39,351 nt of DNA from Planctomycetia bacterium. Its GTDB lineage: Bacteria > Planctomycetota > Planctomycetia > Pirellulales > Thermoguttaceae. Both the position numbers and the translations under genes were made by a program. Position 1 is the stretch's first letter. Every line of letters starts with the position of its first letter. The DNA is taken from NCBI GenBank assembly GCA_026401055.1, contig JAPLNP010000151.1:1-39351 (forward strand), read 5' to 3'. Below are positions 9,116 through 17,605 of the stretch, one piece after another. Under the pieces are notes generated by a model. The model made no database searches. It was not told the DNA's origin and worked only from the letters and a program-made list of their open reading frames with translations.

Positions 9116-11164
9116 CTATGGTTTCTTCCGATAAGTGATGATCGTCGCGCCCGGCTGGTCTTTGATGACAATGGGGAGGCCGGTGTCCTGGAGTTCGCGC
9201 CCGGTCATTTCCGTCGTGCCCGCGACGTCGAGGTTGGTCAGGGTGTAGACGGCGTCTTGCTCCAGCCCCCGAAGTCGGAGGCGAGCCGACTCCTGGACGC
9301 TTTCCGCGCGACGAAACGCTTGCACGACGCCGTCCGCCAATTCGGCACGGTTGAACTGCCAGGCAATCCAATCCTTGCTGCCGAGGCTGTAGGGAGTCAG
9401 CGGCCAGTAATCACCCCAGAAGTACGGAGCGACCGTCCGCCATTCTTCGAGCCGTCGCGGCAGTTCCTTGCGGAAGTGATCGTGGTTGCGGATATCCAGA
9501 CACGCGCCGACCACGTGAGCCATTCGGCTGCGGCAAGAATAGGCGTCCTCGCGAGTGTCCCAGGTTGCCGCGAAATAGGGCAGCCAAAGGGAGATGCCAT
9601 AGGTCTCTCCCTGTACGCCGACGACGTCCGTCGCGTAATCGCTCTTGCAGTACGGCACGCCCCTGCGCATCGACTCCAGATCGTCGCGGCGGCCTCCGCT
9701 GGCGCAGTTGTCGAACAACAAGCTCGGATGGCGGCGGAGCAATTCATCCCAATAGGCCAGCAAGCCCGTCACGTAGCGAATCTCCGTGATGCCCTGCCGA
9801 TCCTCCGCGTCGTTGGCTCGCCAGTATCCGAGTGGGTCGATGTTGAAATCCTGCCGATAGATGTCGATCCCCGACTCGGTAATCATCTTGTCGATATGAT
9901 TGACCAGCCAAGTCCACGCGGCGGGATCACCCAGGTTCAACAGTTTGTTTTCCTCTGGGCGGTTTTGGTTCCCCTTCTCCAGGGCGAGCATCCACTCGGG
10001 ATGATTCTCCGCGAGCCACGAGCCGGGCGTTACGCGTTCGGGCTCGAACCAGAGAATGCTTCGAATCCCCTTGGCCCGCAAGTAGTCGGTGACGGGACGC
10101 AGGCCGTTCGGAAACCGAGTCTTGTCCGGCTCCCAGGTGCCCGTTTGCCACCAGTTGCCGTTGCACGGATACCATCCCGCGTCCATCCACCAGAAATCGG
10201 GCTTCAGCCCGCGCTCGAGGTAGGCGTCAACGAATTGTTTTTGGTTTTCCTCGGTGGCCCCCGTCATCAAAGTCGTGGCCGTCTCACTTGTGCCGCACCA
10301 CTGGATAGGCGGCAATTGGCCGCCGGGCCTCCTAATGTTGTGGGCGATGAACCATCGGCGCCAGACGTTCTGGGCACGAAGCCAGTCTTCCCCCTTCCAG
10401 AACTGAAGCACGACGAGTGGCGACCGAACCTCTTCACCCGGCAACAGCTTGAAGTGCGTCAGTTCCTGCCCCGCCCGAATACGCAAGCCGTTTTCCTTGT
10501 CCCGTGAAAAGTGCGAATCCCACTGCCCCGGCCATCCCACGGATAGGATCACGCCCTCGCCGGTGGCCAATTCCAGGTTGAAGTACGATAGATCGCTGTT
10601 GGTCGGTCGGCCGCCGGCCGCCGAAATGCGAGTTTCCGTTTCTGGATTCAGCGTCGTTTCGCGCGGCCCGTAGTCGCCGGGCGTCGTGGGGCTTCCAGTA
10701 TTGTGATGAAGGAGGAACTCCGCCCTAGGCGGACTCACGCCGGTTTCGCGCTCCAACTGAATGTCCAATGCCTCGATGCCGGCCAGGATCGGCGTGTCGC
10801 GATCGCTCGTGTTCTTGAAGTACAAAGTCCATTCGACGGTGGGAAAATCGCGATACTCGATGCCCACGCAGCGGACTACCAGTCCCGTCGTCGCATCCGC
10901 ATGGGTGAGCGTGTGTTCGACGCGCTGGGCGTCCAATTGCCGACTCGCCCGTTTCAAATCCCACGTTTTCAGCAACTCGGCCGACGGTTTCCCATCGTAG
11001 GTGAACGAGAAGAAGGGCATCGCCGCGGGACTGCCCTCGAAAGCGGCCGCCGCCCACCGTCGAGCCTCGGCCATTTCGACGGGAGTAGGCGCCACCGCGC
11101 CCGCCAAGCGAGGCCAGGCAATCCCCAGGACCATCAAGGCGGCGAGCGGGAATCCGGTCTTCAC
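9116..11164 (-). CDS. Secreted GH36-type alpha-galactosidase
   Basis: Glycoside hydrolase releasing terminal alpha-galactose from oligo- or polysaccharides. The GTG at 11164 is preferred because AAGGAG lies 8 nt upstream; an in-frame TTG at 11170 is too close. It gives MKTGFPLAALMVLGIAWPRLAGA, a signal peptide. The N-terminal beta-sandwich runs to about residue 280. The TIM barrel follows: FWWMDAGWYP, the SILWFEPERV strand typical of GH36, DIYRQDFNIDP with the likely nucleophile Asp near residue 437, FDNCASGGRRDDLESM, and KSDYATD with the likely acid/base Asp near 507. A small C-terminal beta-domain ends the protein. Length (682 residues) fits the family. Substrate specificity within GH36/GH27-like enzymes cannot be read from the sequence. 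It converges with cusA across a 117-nt gap. Confidence 0.88.
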   Translation of the reverse strand: MKTGFPLAALMVLGIAWPRLAGAVAPTPVEMAEARRWAAAAFEGSPAAMPFFSFTYDGKPSAELLKTWDLKRASRQLDAQRVEHTLTHADATTGLVVRCVGIEYRDFPTVEWTLYFKNTSDRDTPILAGIEALDIQLERETGVSPPRAEFLLHHNTGSPTTPGDYGPRETTLNPETETRISAAGGRPTNSDLSYFNLELATGEGVILSVGWPGQWDSHFSRDKENGLRIRAGQELTHFKLLPGEEVRSPLVVLQFWKGEDWLRAQNVWRRWFIAHNIRRPGGQLPPIQWCGTSETATTLMTGATEENQKQFVDAYLERGLKPDFWWMDAGWYPCNGNWWQTGTWEPDKTRFPNGLRPVTDYLRAKGIRSILWFEPERVTPGSWLAENHPEWMLALEKGNQNRPEENKLLNLGDPAAWTWLVNHIDKMITESGIDIYRQDFNIDPLGYWRANDAEDRQGITEIRYVTGLLAYWDELLRRHPSLLFDNCASGGRRDDLESMRRGVPYCKSDYATDVVGVQGETYGISLWLPYFAATWDTREDAYSCRSRMAHVVGACLDIRNHDHFRKELPRRLEEWRTVAPYFWGDYWPLTPYSLGSKDWIAWQFNRAELADGVVQAFRRAESVQESARLRLRGLEQDAVYTLTNLDVAGTTEMTGRELQDTGLPIVIKDQPGATIITYRKKP

Positions 11165-11258
11165 GGACAATACTCCTTGTTACGGCATGGCGCTAAACAT
11201 GGGTGTCATGTCCGCGGCGAGCGCGGACCGGGCGAAACGGTGGCTGACGGTGTGTTCT

Positions 11259-12119
11259 CTAGGGCGCGGCGTCGCTCCACTGTTTTTGCGTGCCTTCGAA
11301 GCGAAGCGGCCCCGCGATCGGTTTCCCATCGCGCAAGACAATGTAGGAGTCCGCGCCGGCGACGCTGTCCCACTGGAGTACGGCGCGCCCGTTGGCTTTG
11401 GCGGGGGGCGAGGCAGCGGTGTGACGACCTTGCGGACCCACGGCAATGATCGCGTACTCGAGCCCGCCCGAGTGGTCGTCCTTGACCACCGTCGGCGCGG
11501 CCGGGGTGGGAATGGGCATCTGCTCGATTCGGCCGCCCCAGAGTTGCAGGACCTCGGCGGGATAAGGCAATCCGCCGCCGCCAAAACCTCCTCCGCCGAT
11601 CGACATCATGCCCTGGCCAATCAAGGCGTCGGTCAGCGGCTCGCCGTGGCCCGGCCGAAAGGTCTGGAAGCGGAGCCGGCCGGGATGGGTCGAGCCGTTC
11701 CACTGCTCCCGCGGCACTTCGGAGAGTTCCACTCCCTCGCCCTGAATGATTGCCATTTGCCGCCACGCGCCATCCAGCCACATATTCCATGAGATGTGTC
11801 CCGGCGCGCGGCGCAAGCTGCCGTCGCTTTCCAGCGCGTGGAACCGGTCGTCGAATGGATCGTCGATTTCGCCCTTGATCAGCCGGCTCCGGACCCACAG
11901 CCCCCCCGGCCCGTCGCCCAAGGAACGCGCGTAGACGCCGCGCGGGATTTGCTGGGCTTCGTAGCCCTTTTCCCAAGGCATTCCGGTGTCTGAGACGATC
12001 AACTCTTTCCTCACGACCAGCCGGTCGACCTCAAGTTCCTTGACCCGTTCGGGCTCGGCTTTCATCAGTCCGAACGTGGCGGCGACGGACAGCACGATCG
12101 TAACGAGGCGGTCTTTCAT
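11259..12119 (-). CDS. Exported protein of unknown function, glycine-rich with FN3-like tail
   Basis: Start at 12119 is set by AGGGAG just upstream and gives MKDRLVTIVLSVAATFGLMKA, a short hydrophobic leader. Next comes ERVKELEVDRLVVRKELIVSDTG, a pattern I associate with planctomycete hypothetical proteins in which a small beta-solenoid-like stretch follows the leader. The centre includes a tryptophan-containing region (ISWNMWLDGAWRQMAI) and a glycine stretch (SIGGGGFGGGGLPYP). The last 80 residues (TPAAPTVVKDDHSGG to QWDSVAGADSYIVLRDGKPI) resemble a degenerate fibronectin type III or carbohydrate-binding beta-sandwich. It follows the small gene at 12172-12381 by 52 nt. No catalytic motif is seen; function unknown. 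Confidence 0.75.
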   Translation of the reverse strand: MKDRLVTIVLSVAATFGLMKAEPERVKELEVDRLVVRKELIVSDTGMPWEKGYEAQQIPRGVYARSLGDGPGGLWVRSRLIKGEIDDPFDDRFHALESDGSLRRAPGHISWNMWLDGAWRQMAIIQGEGVELSEVPREQWNGSTHPGRLRFQTFRPGHGEPLTDALIGQGMMSIGGGGFGGGGLPYPAEVLQLWGGRIEQMPIPTPAAPTVVKDDHSGGLEYAIIAVGPQGRHTAASPPAKANGRAVLQWDSVAGADSYIVLRDGKPIAGPLRFEGTQKQWSDAAP

Positions 12120-12171
12120 CGGGAATCTCCCTGGCGCGAGCGGCGAAATGTCGGGTGAAATAGGATTGCTG

Positions 12172-12381
12172 CTATTCAGACCGTCTGGCAAAGAAACAGT
12201 TTCTGAGACCGTTTTCGTTTCCTCGGAGATAGGGATTCTCCCATATCGCGCCTTCTCGGTATACAAACGTCCCGGCGCGTGTGCCCTGCACGATGAAGTC
12301 CCGGTCTACCCCGTATTCCTTCGTCGCCGTCACATCGCTGAGTGTCGCCCCTTTGCGATTCCACTCGCCTTGTTCCGCCAT
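12172..12381 (-). CDS. Small hypothetical protein of a planctomycete-type family, possibly C-terminally degenerate
   Basis: Sixty-nine residues with a good ribosome binding site (GGAG 8 nt before the ATG at 12381). The segment NRKGATLSDVTATKEYGVD, then FIVQGTRAGTFVYREG and IWENPYLR, matches my memory of a short family in which a KGxTLSDKTAxKEFGL motif is followed by a helix and a HGNPYxRLLRxEVE end. Here the expected RLLRREVE ending is replaced by GNENGLRNCFFARRSE, so the C-terminus looks frame-shifted or worn. The family resembles a small helix-turn-helix or excisionase-like fold, but its role is unknown. It is probably co-transcribed with 11259-12119. Confidence 0.65.
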   Translation of the reverse strand: MAEQGEWNRKGATLSDVTATKEYGVDRDFIVQGTRAGTFVYREGAIWENPYLRGNENGLRNCFFARRSE

Positions 12382-12456
12382 GGTTCATCTCCGTGACCGA
12401 ACGGGTACGCTCAGTGGCCGGAGCATCGCGAGCGCTCCAGCCACTGGAGCGTGAAG

Positions 12457-13284
12457 TCAGGGTCCATCGCTGGATGCGAATGGCTCGCAAAGCTCAAACT
12501 CCGGCCACGCCCGGCCAATCTTGCAGAACGTCACGTGAAACTGTCGATCGCCCGTTCCGAGAAAGGCTCGGACCTGATCAAGGAAGTCGTAGGCAATCGC
12601 GCGCCAACGCATGCTACTGACGTTCATCGCTTCTTGGACGACCATGCTCTGCACAAGGATCGAGTTCCTTACGACGGTTGCGTCTGGGAGCTTCACGGTA
12701 CCCGGCGGGGAAATCAGAGTCGTGAAGTCAGCCTCGCCGTCACCGGCCATCGGATGGACGTGCGTCGAGGCGTAGTCGTAGCCAAATCGGTACAGAAACC
12801 CGAGGTTCATCCTTTTCGCGACCTCCTCCGCTTTTGGTCGGCGCCATCTCGATCGCTTCTGAGAAATCGACTCATATCTCGATCGATCCTTCTTCTGCAG
12901 CTCCTTCAAGCTCGGAGGCACCTTCCCTCTCATGTCAGGATCCGAAAGTAGCTGGTGTCTGGCTTCGTACGTCGACAGGAAAGAGTGCTCCTCGAAGTCC
13001 GAGAACGCGTCGGTCTCGCCAAGGTGGTGAAGATGAAGAAGGCGATCCACCAATGAGCGATGGAGAATCCAAGCATCCTGCTCGCTTCCCGCCTTCCAGA
13101 CCGCGTAAATGCTCTGCGTGCAGGTCATGCCTCGCGCAATGAAGTTCCGAGCAACCGTATCGCGCAGCCCCTGGCCGTGCTTGGCAAAGGATAGAAGCAC
13201 GACGCCAGAATAGACGCGAAAGGTCTCGATGGCCTCGTGGAAAACGTCGGGCTCTTCTGCGGACGCGGTGTGTGATTCTGTCAT
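12457..13284 (-). CDS. DUF5677-like protein
   Basis: From ATG 13284 the protein is 275 residues, MTESHTASAEEPDVFHEAIETF and so on, mainly alpha-helical with no signal peptide. The motifs HRSLVDRLLHLHHL (about residue 85) and YDYASTHVHPMAGD (about 180) resemble the conserved His/Asp-bearing helices of DUF5677 (family recalled, not searched). Biochemical function of that family is unknown to me. A TTG start at 13317 lies in the arm of the palindromic element directly upstream, so it is not preferred. Base composition is visibly more A/T-rich than in flanking genes, suggesting transfer from elsewhere. It shares strand and composition with the hypothetical gene upstream. Confidence 0.65.
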   Translation of the reverse strand: MTESHTASAEEPDVFHEAIETFRVYSGVVLLSFAKHGQGLRDTVARNFIARGMTCTQSIYAVWKAGSEQDAWILHRSLVDRLLHLHHLGETDAFSDFEEHSFLSTYEARHQLLSDPDMRGKVPPSLKELQKKDRSRYESISQKRSRWRRPKAEEVAKRMNLGFLYRFGYDYASTHVHPMAGDGEADFTTLISPPGTVKLPDATVVRNSILVQSMVVQEAMNVSSMRWRAIAYDFLDQVRAFLGTGDRQFHVTFCKIGRAWPEFELCEPFASSDGP

Positions 13285-13316
13285 CACGATCGGCTCAAAG
13301 ACGAAACGAGGACGCA

Positions 13317-13428
13317 ACTAGTGCTTTGTCACAGCTTAATCTTGGGATGAAGGGCTTGAAATGCTGCGGTAATTGCCGAGTCAATCCGCATCCTCGATCC
13401 CAGTTTTTAGGTGTGACAAAGCACTAGT
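13317..13428. repeat. 112-nt inverted-repeat mini-element
   Basis: Perfect 17-nt arms, ACTAGTGCTTTGTCACA at 13317-13333 and its complement at 13412-13428, continue as imperfect pairing inward (TGGGAT matches on both sides). No coding potential is seen. It separates the DUF5677-like gene from the upstream hypothetical gene and looks like a non-autonomous palindromic element distinct in sequence from the other families in this window. Confidence 0.8.
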
Positions 13429-13447
13429 ATTGAGTATGATCGGCTTT

Positions 13448-13975
13448 CTAGTTCGTTCTTACATCGCCACTTCTCGGGTTGAATTTCATCTCCACCTCGT
13501 GTGGGTAGTCCTCGGACGCCTCTAGAAAAAGAGATTCAATTGCGGAAATGGGAACACGCCAAATACAGTCATTTCTGTCGAAATCAGACACAAGCAGCAC
13601 GTCGCTCCAATTCCTTGACTCATCGCGTAGGACGAAACTCGTATACGTATGAATGAACTGGTTTGAAACGTAAAGAGGTTTCTTGGTTTTAGCGACCTCG
13701 TTCTCCATGTCGTAGAGTTCCGAAATGCGGTGTCCATTCAACAACGTGACCGCTTTGCCGCGCGCCTTATAGGAGAAGACACGAAGCCGCCGGTCTCTTG
13801 TGGCTGACGAAACCTTGTTCAACTCAATCAGCCTTCGGAGCAAGAAGAAGCCTATCATCAGGTCGCGTTCGACAACGCAATGCGCCCGCTCCGACCATCG
13901 CGGCGGCTTCGCGACGCGTCGAATAGACACCGCGATTCTCCGCAATTCTTCCTTCCAGTAGCAGGATTCAATCAT
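13448..13975 (-). CDS. Hypothetical protein, A/T-richer island
   Basis: A soluble-looking 175-residue protein, MIESCYWKEELRRIAV at the start and a mixed alpha/beta pattern: ERDLMIGFFLLRRLIEL helix, FSYKARGKAVTLLNG strand pair, DVLLVSDFDRNDCIWRVP strand region. No domain is recognised. There is no clear Shine-Dalgarno sequence, but the frame is open, codon use is coherent and base composition matches the neighbouring DUF5677-like gene, so I believe it is real. It lies 19 nt beyond a palindromic element and reads towards it. Nothing in the sequence supports a specific function. Confidence 0.6.
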   Translation of the reverse strand: MIESCYWKEELRRIAVSIRRVAKPPRWSERAHCVVERDLMIGFFLLRRLIELNKVSSATRDRRLRVFSYKARGKAVTLLNGHRISELYDMENEVAKTKKPLYVSNQFIHTYTSFVLRDESRNWSDVLLVSDFDRNDCIWRVPISAIESLFLEASEDYPHEVEMKFNPRSGDVRTN

Positions 13976-14110
13976 TCGTTGACGCCGAATAGAGATTCGA
14001 CCTTTGAGGCGTAGTAGACATATACCGCATTTTCGTAGCGGCGCACTGTTTTGTCAACCTTGACGCGCCGCACCCTGCCCCCATCTGTTTCCATCCGCGT
14101 TCATCCGCGG

Positions 14111-17100
14111 CTACTTCCCCTCGATCCCAGCGTCCCGTGGCCCAAACGCGATTGACGTCTGGATCGAGAACGGGCAGGTGCAGCCGGAACTGGACTCGGG
14201 AATGAGCACCAGGCCGCCGGCCGGGATGACGTTGATCCAGCAGCCGATCCGCGTGACGGCGGTTAGTTGGGCTGGGCCGCCGCCGGGGCCGAGGTCGTAC
14301 ATCCACGGGTTGGCGCCCCGCCAAAAAAGACACTGGGCCGACGCAGACACCTCGCCGCAGCCGTTGCCCCGCCGGTCCATCTTCCAGCCCTCCACCCGCT
14401 TGCCCGAGCGAAGTTCGTAGGCGTAGGGCCAGGCATAAACCGTTTGGCCAACGATCGTCGGGTGGCGGTTCTGCTCGCCGTGCGTGCCTTGGGAGTCCAA
14501 CTCCGTGTCGTGGTTGGCGTTCCAAAGCGGCTCGCCGGTGGCGGCCTCGAAACCCTGGACGTACGCGTGCAGCGGACCGCCGACCGCTTTCGAGCCGGCC
14601 AGCACGAGCGTGTCCTGGGCGTGGTTGAGAAAGACGATCTCCTCGAGATTGCTCGCGTCCAACGGCCGGCGGTACAGGAGCTTGCCCGTGTTCTGGTCCA
14701 GGGCCACGAGGAATGCCTCGCCGCCGTCGAACAGATCGGGCGTTTTCATGCGGCCGAGCTTGTTGGCCATGGCTTTGGGACTGGTGGTTTCGACGCAGTA
14801 GACGCGCCCGCCGCCGGCGGCGATCGTGGTGTTGAGGATGAGCCCCGAGCGATACGTCCAGAGCACTTTGCCCGAGGCGCGGTCCATGCCGAAGAGGTAG
14901 TCGCTGGTGACCGTCTGCTGGCCGCGGCCCCAGAGGGAGTCGTCGACGGCATAGCTGGTCTCGGTGAAGGCGGCGCCCGGCTTCGTGCCGCTTCCCAAGA
15001 GGACGTCGCCGCCGTAGGCGACGTATCCCCAGTGGTGCGGCTGCCGGTCGTCGAGTTGCGGCACCGCGCGGGTCCGCCGCGTGACGCCGGTCTTCACGTC
15101 GAGGCCCAGGCACTTGTCTTCCGCCACGACGTAGAGCAGTTCCGCGTCGACGGCCATGCTGCCGCAGTCGTGCGACATCGCCAGGCGGCGCGAGCGGGGA
15201 ACGTCGACCTGCCAAAGGATCGTGCCGTTGTAGGCGTCGACGGCGTAGATCGTGCAATCGCCGGGCACGAAGAGCCGGCCGTCCTTGTAGAGCGACGAGA
15301 TGTTCATGTGATGGCGGTCGATCATCCGTCGCGGGCCGGGCCGTCCGAACCACTGCATGTCCACCGGTCCGGCGAGCACGCGATCGCCGCTGCACGCCGT
15401 ATTGCCCGGCTCGGCGTAGGCGTGCGTCCACTCGGCGCTGCCGTCCAGCGGCCCGCGGACGGCCGTGCCCAGAAGCAGCTTGCCGACCGGTTGGGTCTTC
15501 CAGCCGGGCAACTTGCCTTCGCCCCAGCGGGCCAGCGCCGCGGCGTCGGCCTTCTCGGCCGGCAGGGCCATCGCGACAACGCCGCCGCAGGGCGGCAGCA
15601 CCCGGGCGATCGGCTCCGGCGGGGGCAACGCGCCGCCGCCGAGCGCCGCGTCGGAGACGATCAGGTTGATCGACTGTTTCCGGTACGCGAGATCCTCCGC
15701 CTTGCCCTGGTGCATGACCACGCGGACGCCCTGGAGTCCTTCGGCACTGAGCCGTTTCCGCGCCTCGGCGATCTTCGCCGCGTCCTCCTCGACGCCGATC
15801 ACCTGAAGGTCGCTTCGCAGGGCCAGTTCCCGGGCCAATCCGCCCGTGCCGGCGCCGAGCACCAGGCAGTAGCCCTGCCGGACGTTTGTAGTGTTGAGGA
15901 TCGCCTCGGCGGCGTCGCGATACGTGGCCGTTTGCTCGTCGGCAATGGGCGCCGCCGGTTTGGGCTTGTCGCCGGCAGTGGCGGTCTCCTGCTTCGCCAC
16001 CGGGGCGTGCTGAAAACAATGGATCGCGCCGCTGTCGGTACTCACCAGCAAGCGGCCGTCGGCGATCGCAAGACCGTACGCCTTGCCGTCGACCTTGCCG
16101 GTCCAGAGGGACTTGCCGTCAACAGCGCTAAGGGCAACGACCTCGTTCTCGCCACCGGCCAGAAGCACGTCGCCGGCCATGATGAGCTCGTAAGGGGCCT
16201 GGCACGCGACCCTCCATCGCCGGCAACCCTCGCGCTGCTTCAGAAGCGCGGCCATCTGGGTCTTCTGTTCGCGGGTCGGCTCCTTGATCTCTTCGATCGC
16301 GTGGATCTGTTTGCTCAGGTCGAGATACGTCTGGCGATCGAGGGCCGAAAGGCTGTCTTGGTTGAGGATGTAGACCATGGGCCCCTTGGCCGCGAGCCGC
16401 AGCCCCGGCGTCGAGACGATGCCTTCGCCGGTGGTCGGTTCGTTGATGTGCAGCCGGCCGTCTTCGCTCGTGCCGTGGACGAGCATGTCGCTGGCGACCA
16501 GGGCGAAGCAACCGCCGACGCGGCGGTAGTCTCCCAGCGGCTTGCCCGAGGCGCGATCGAACACCTGGGGCGACGTTCTGCCGGTGGGAACGAAGAGCCG
16601 GTCGGAGGCGGCCAGCAGGTACCCTTGGGCGGAGACGTCGATGGGTTTCCTCCAAAGCTCCTTGCCGTCGGCCGCGGCCACCGCGCAGAGTTCGACGCCC
16701 TGCAACGGGAACAGCCCCGAGGTGAAGTAGACCGTGTCGGCGTCCACCGCGATGCCGCAGCGAACCGGCCACCGGGAGATCATGCGCCCGTTGCCGGGCA
16801 GGCGATCGTTTTCGGCACGGGGCTTGTATCGCCACAAGAGCGAGCCGTCCGCGGCGCTGAGGCAGTAGAGCCGGCCGTCGTCGGAACCAACGTAGAGCCG
16901 CCCGCCGGCCACCGTGGGCGCGAGCCGGACCGGTCCCTCGGTGACGAAGGACCACCGCGTCGCGCCCGAAGCGAGGTCCACGCAGTACACGGCGTCGTCC
17001 GCCGAGGAGCCGTAGTAGAGGTTCTGCCCGGCGGTGATGACCTGGTACGCCCGATCGTACGTGTGCGTGGGGCTCAAGCCACTCAAGTGATGCCAGTAGT

Positions 17101-17164
17101 CTTGCGGGGCGCCCGGACAATCGTGGCAAAGACAAACGACAGAAGCAAAACGGCAGGCAAGCAC
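14111..17164 (-). CDS. PQQ-like beta-propeller protein with an embedded class I methyltransferase domain
   Basis: Secreted propeller protein with repeated blade motifs such as VYCVDLASGATRWSF, LYCLSAADGSLLWRY, AVDAYNGTILWQVDV and MDRASGKVLWTYRS. Residues about 410-560 interrupt the propeller with a Rossmann-type methyltransferase: motif I CLVLGAGTGGLARELAL, the acidic end of the next strand QVIGVEEDAAKIAEARKRL, then VRVVMHQGKAEDL and NLIVSDAALGGG. Blades resume afterwards to the C-terminus. The annotated GTG start gives a poor leader. In the neighbouring frame, ATG at 17184 encodes MIRRFHACLPAVLLLSFVFA, a proper signal peptide, so a single missing base near 17106-17118 probably breaks the true start. 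Substrate of the methyltransferase-like domain is unknown; it could be non-catalytic. It follows the tRNA-binding-domain gene by 30 nt (measured to 17184). Confidence 0.85.
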   Translation of the reverse strand: MLACRFASVVCLCHDCPGAPQDYWHHLSGLSPTHTYDRAYQVITAGQNLYYGSSADDAVYCVDLASGATRWSFVTEGPVRLAPTVAGGRLYVGSDDGRLYCLSAADGSLLWRYKPRAENDRLPGNGRMISRWPVRCGIAVDADTVYFTSGLFPLQGVELCAVAAADGKELWRKPIDVSAQGYLLAASDRLFVPTGRTSPQVFDRASGKPLGDYRRVGGCFALVASDMLVHGTSEDGRLHINEPTTGEGIVSTPGLRLAAKGPMVYILNQDSLSALDRQTYLDLSKQIHAIEEIKEPTREQKTQMAALLKQREGCRRWRVACQAPYELIMAGDVLLAGGENEVVALSAVDGKSLWTGKVDGKAYGLAIADGRLLVSTDSGAIHCFQHAPVAKQETATAGDKPKPAAPIADEQTATYRDAAEAILNTTNVRQGYCLVLGAGTGGLARELALRSDLQVIGVEEDAAKIAEARKRLSAEGLQGVRVVMHQGKAEDLAYRKQSINLIVSDAALGGGALPPPEPIARVLPPCGGVVAMALPAEKADAAALARWGEGKLPGWKTQPVGKLLLGTAVRGPLDGSAEWTHAYAEPGNTACSGDRVLAGPVDMQWFGRPGPRRMIDRHHMNISSLYKDGRLFVPGDCTIYAVDAYNGTILWQVDVPRSRRLAMSHDCGSMAVDAELLYVVAEDKCLGLDVKTGVTRRTRAVPQLDDRQPHHWGYVAYGGDVLLGSGTKPGAAFTETSYAVDDSLWGRGQQTVTSDYLFGMDRASGKVLWTYRSGLILNTTIAAGGGRVYCVETTSPKAMANKLGRMKTPDLFDGGEAFLVALDQNTGKLLYRRPLDASNLEEIVFLNHAQDTLVLAGSKAVGGPLHAYVQGFEAATGEPLWNANHDTELDSQGTHGEQNRHPTIVGQTVYAWPYAYELRSGKRVEGWKMDRRGNGCGEVSASAQCLFWRGANPWMYDLGPGGGPAQLTAVTRIGCWINVIPAGGLVLIPESSSGCTCPFSIQTSIAFGPRDAGIEGK

Positions 17165-17214
17165 GCATGAAATCGTCTGATCATTTCTTTATCATCCGCG
17201 AAAAAGGTTTCCCG

Positions 17215-17544
17215 TCACTTGATCACCGCCCCGGGCGAACACTGGCGATCGGGTCGCAGCAGGATCACCTGGTCGCCGTCGCCGGCGGCCAGCAACATGC
17301 CGTTGGACTCTTCGCCGCGGAGCACGGCCTCTTCGAGGTTGTTGAGGACGACGATTTGGGTGCCGACCAGCGACTCGGGCGGGTAGTGGCCCCGGATGCC
17401 GGCGACAATCTGTTTCTCGACGTCGCCGACCTTGATCCTGAGCAACAGTAGTTTGTCCGCGTTGGGATGCTCTCGGGCCTCGAGGACCGTCGCGACGCGC
17501 AGGTCGAGCTTCGAGAACACGTCGTAGGAGATTTCCGGTTTCAT
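17215..17544 (-). CDS. Stand-alone tRNA-binding domain protein (MetRS C-terminal / CsaA type)
   Basis: A 109-residue OB-fold protein: MKPEISYDVFSKLDLRVATVLEAREHPNADKL, then EKQIVAGIRGHY and ESNGMLLAA. These match the tRNA_bind domain found at the C-terminus of methionyl-tRNA synthetase and as free proteins such as CsaA, which bind tRNA or act as chaperone-like factors. The whole domain is present, so it is not a fragment. No synthetase is adjacent, so it is a free domain. No clear Shine-Dalgarno sequence precedes the ATG at 17544; the sequence upstream is a G-rich tract on the other strand. It is likely co-transcribed with the propeller gene downstream, though no functional link is evident. 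Confidence 0.85.
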   Translation of the reverse strand: MKPEISYDVFSKLDLRVATVLEAREHPNADKLLLLRIKVGDVEKQIVAGIRGHYPPESLVGTQIVVLNNLEEAVLRGEESNGMLLAAGDGDQVILLRPDRQCSPGAVIK

Positions 17545-17557
17545 GGAGAATGGCGTT

Positions 17558-17582
17558 GGGGATTGGGGGCTAGGGGTCAGGG
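17558..17582 (+). other. Potential G-quadruplex tract
   Basis: GGGG-ATT-GGGGG-CTA-GGGG-TCA-GGG: four G-tracts of three or more with 3-nt loops, a canonical intramolecular quadruplex pattern on the plus strand, 14 nt upstream of the minus-strand tRNA-binding gene. It also reads as part of degenerate GGGATTGG-type repeats continuing to about 17594. Confidence 0.5.
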
Positions 17583-17605
17583 ATTGGAGATTGGCGGTTC
17601 AAACG

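Noticed and set aside
13285-13317. TTG at 13317 as start of the DUF5677-like gene
   Set aside because: It falls at the edge of the palindromic element and has no ribosome binding site; ATG 13284 is preferred.
14267-17170. A 967-residue open frame on the plus strand
   Set aside because: It is antisense to the propeller gene, which shows clear protein motifs; the plus frame has an arginine/valine/glycine-rich composition without any domain and no ribosome binding site.
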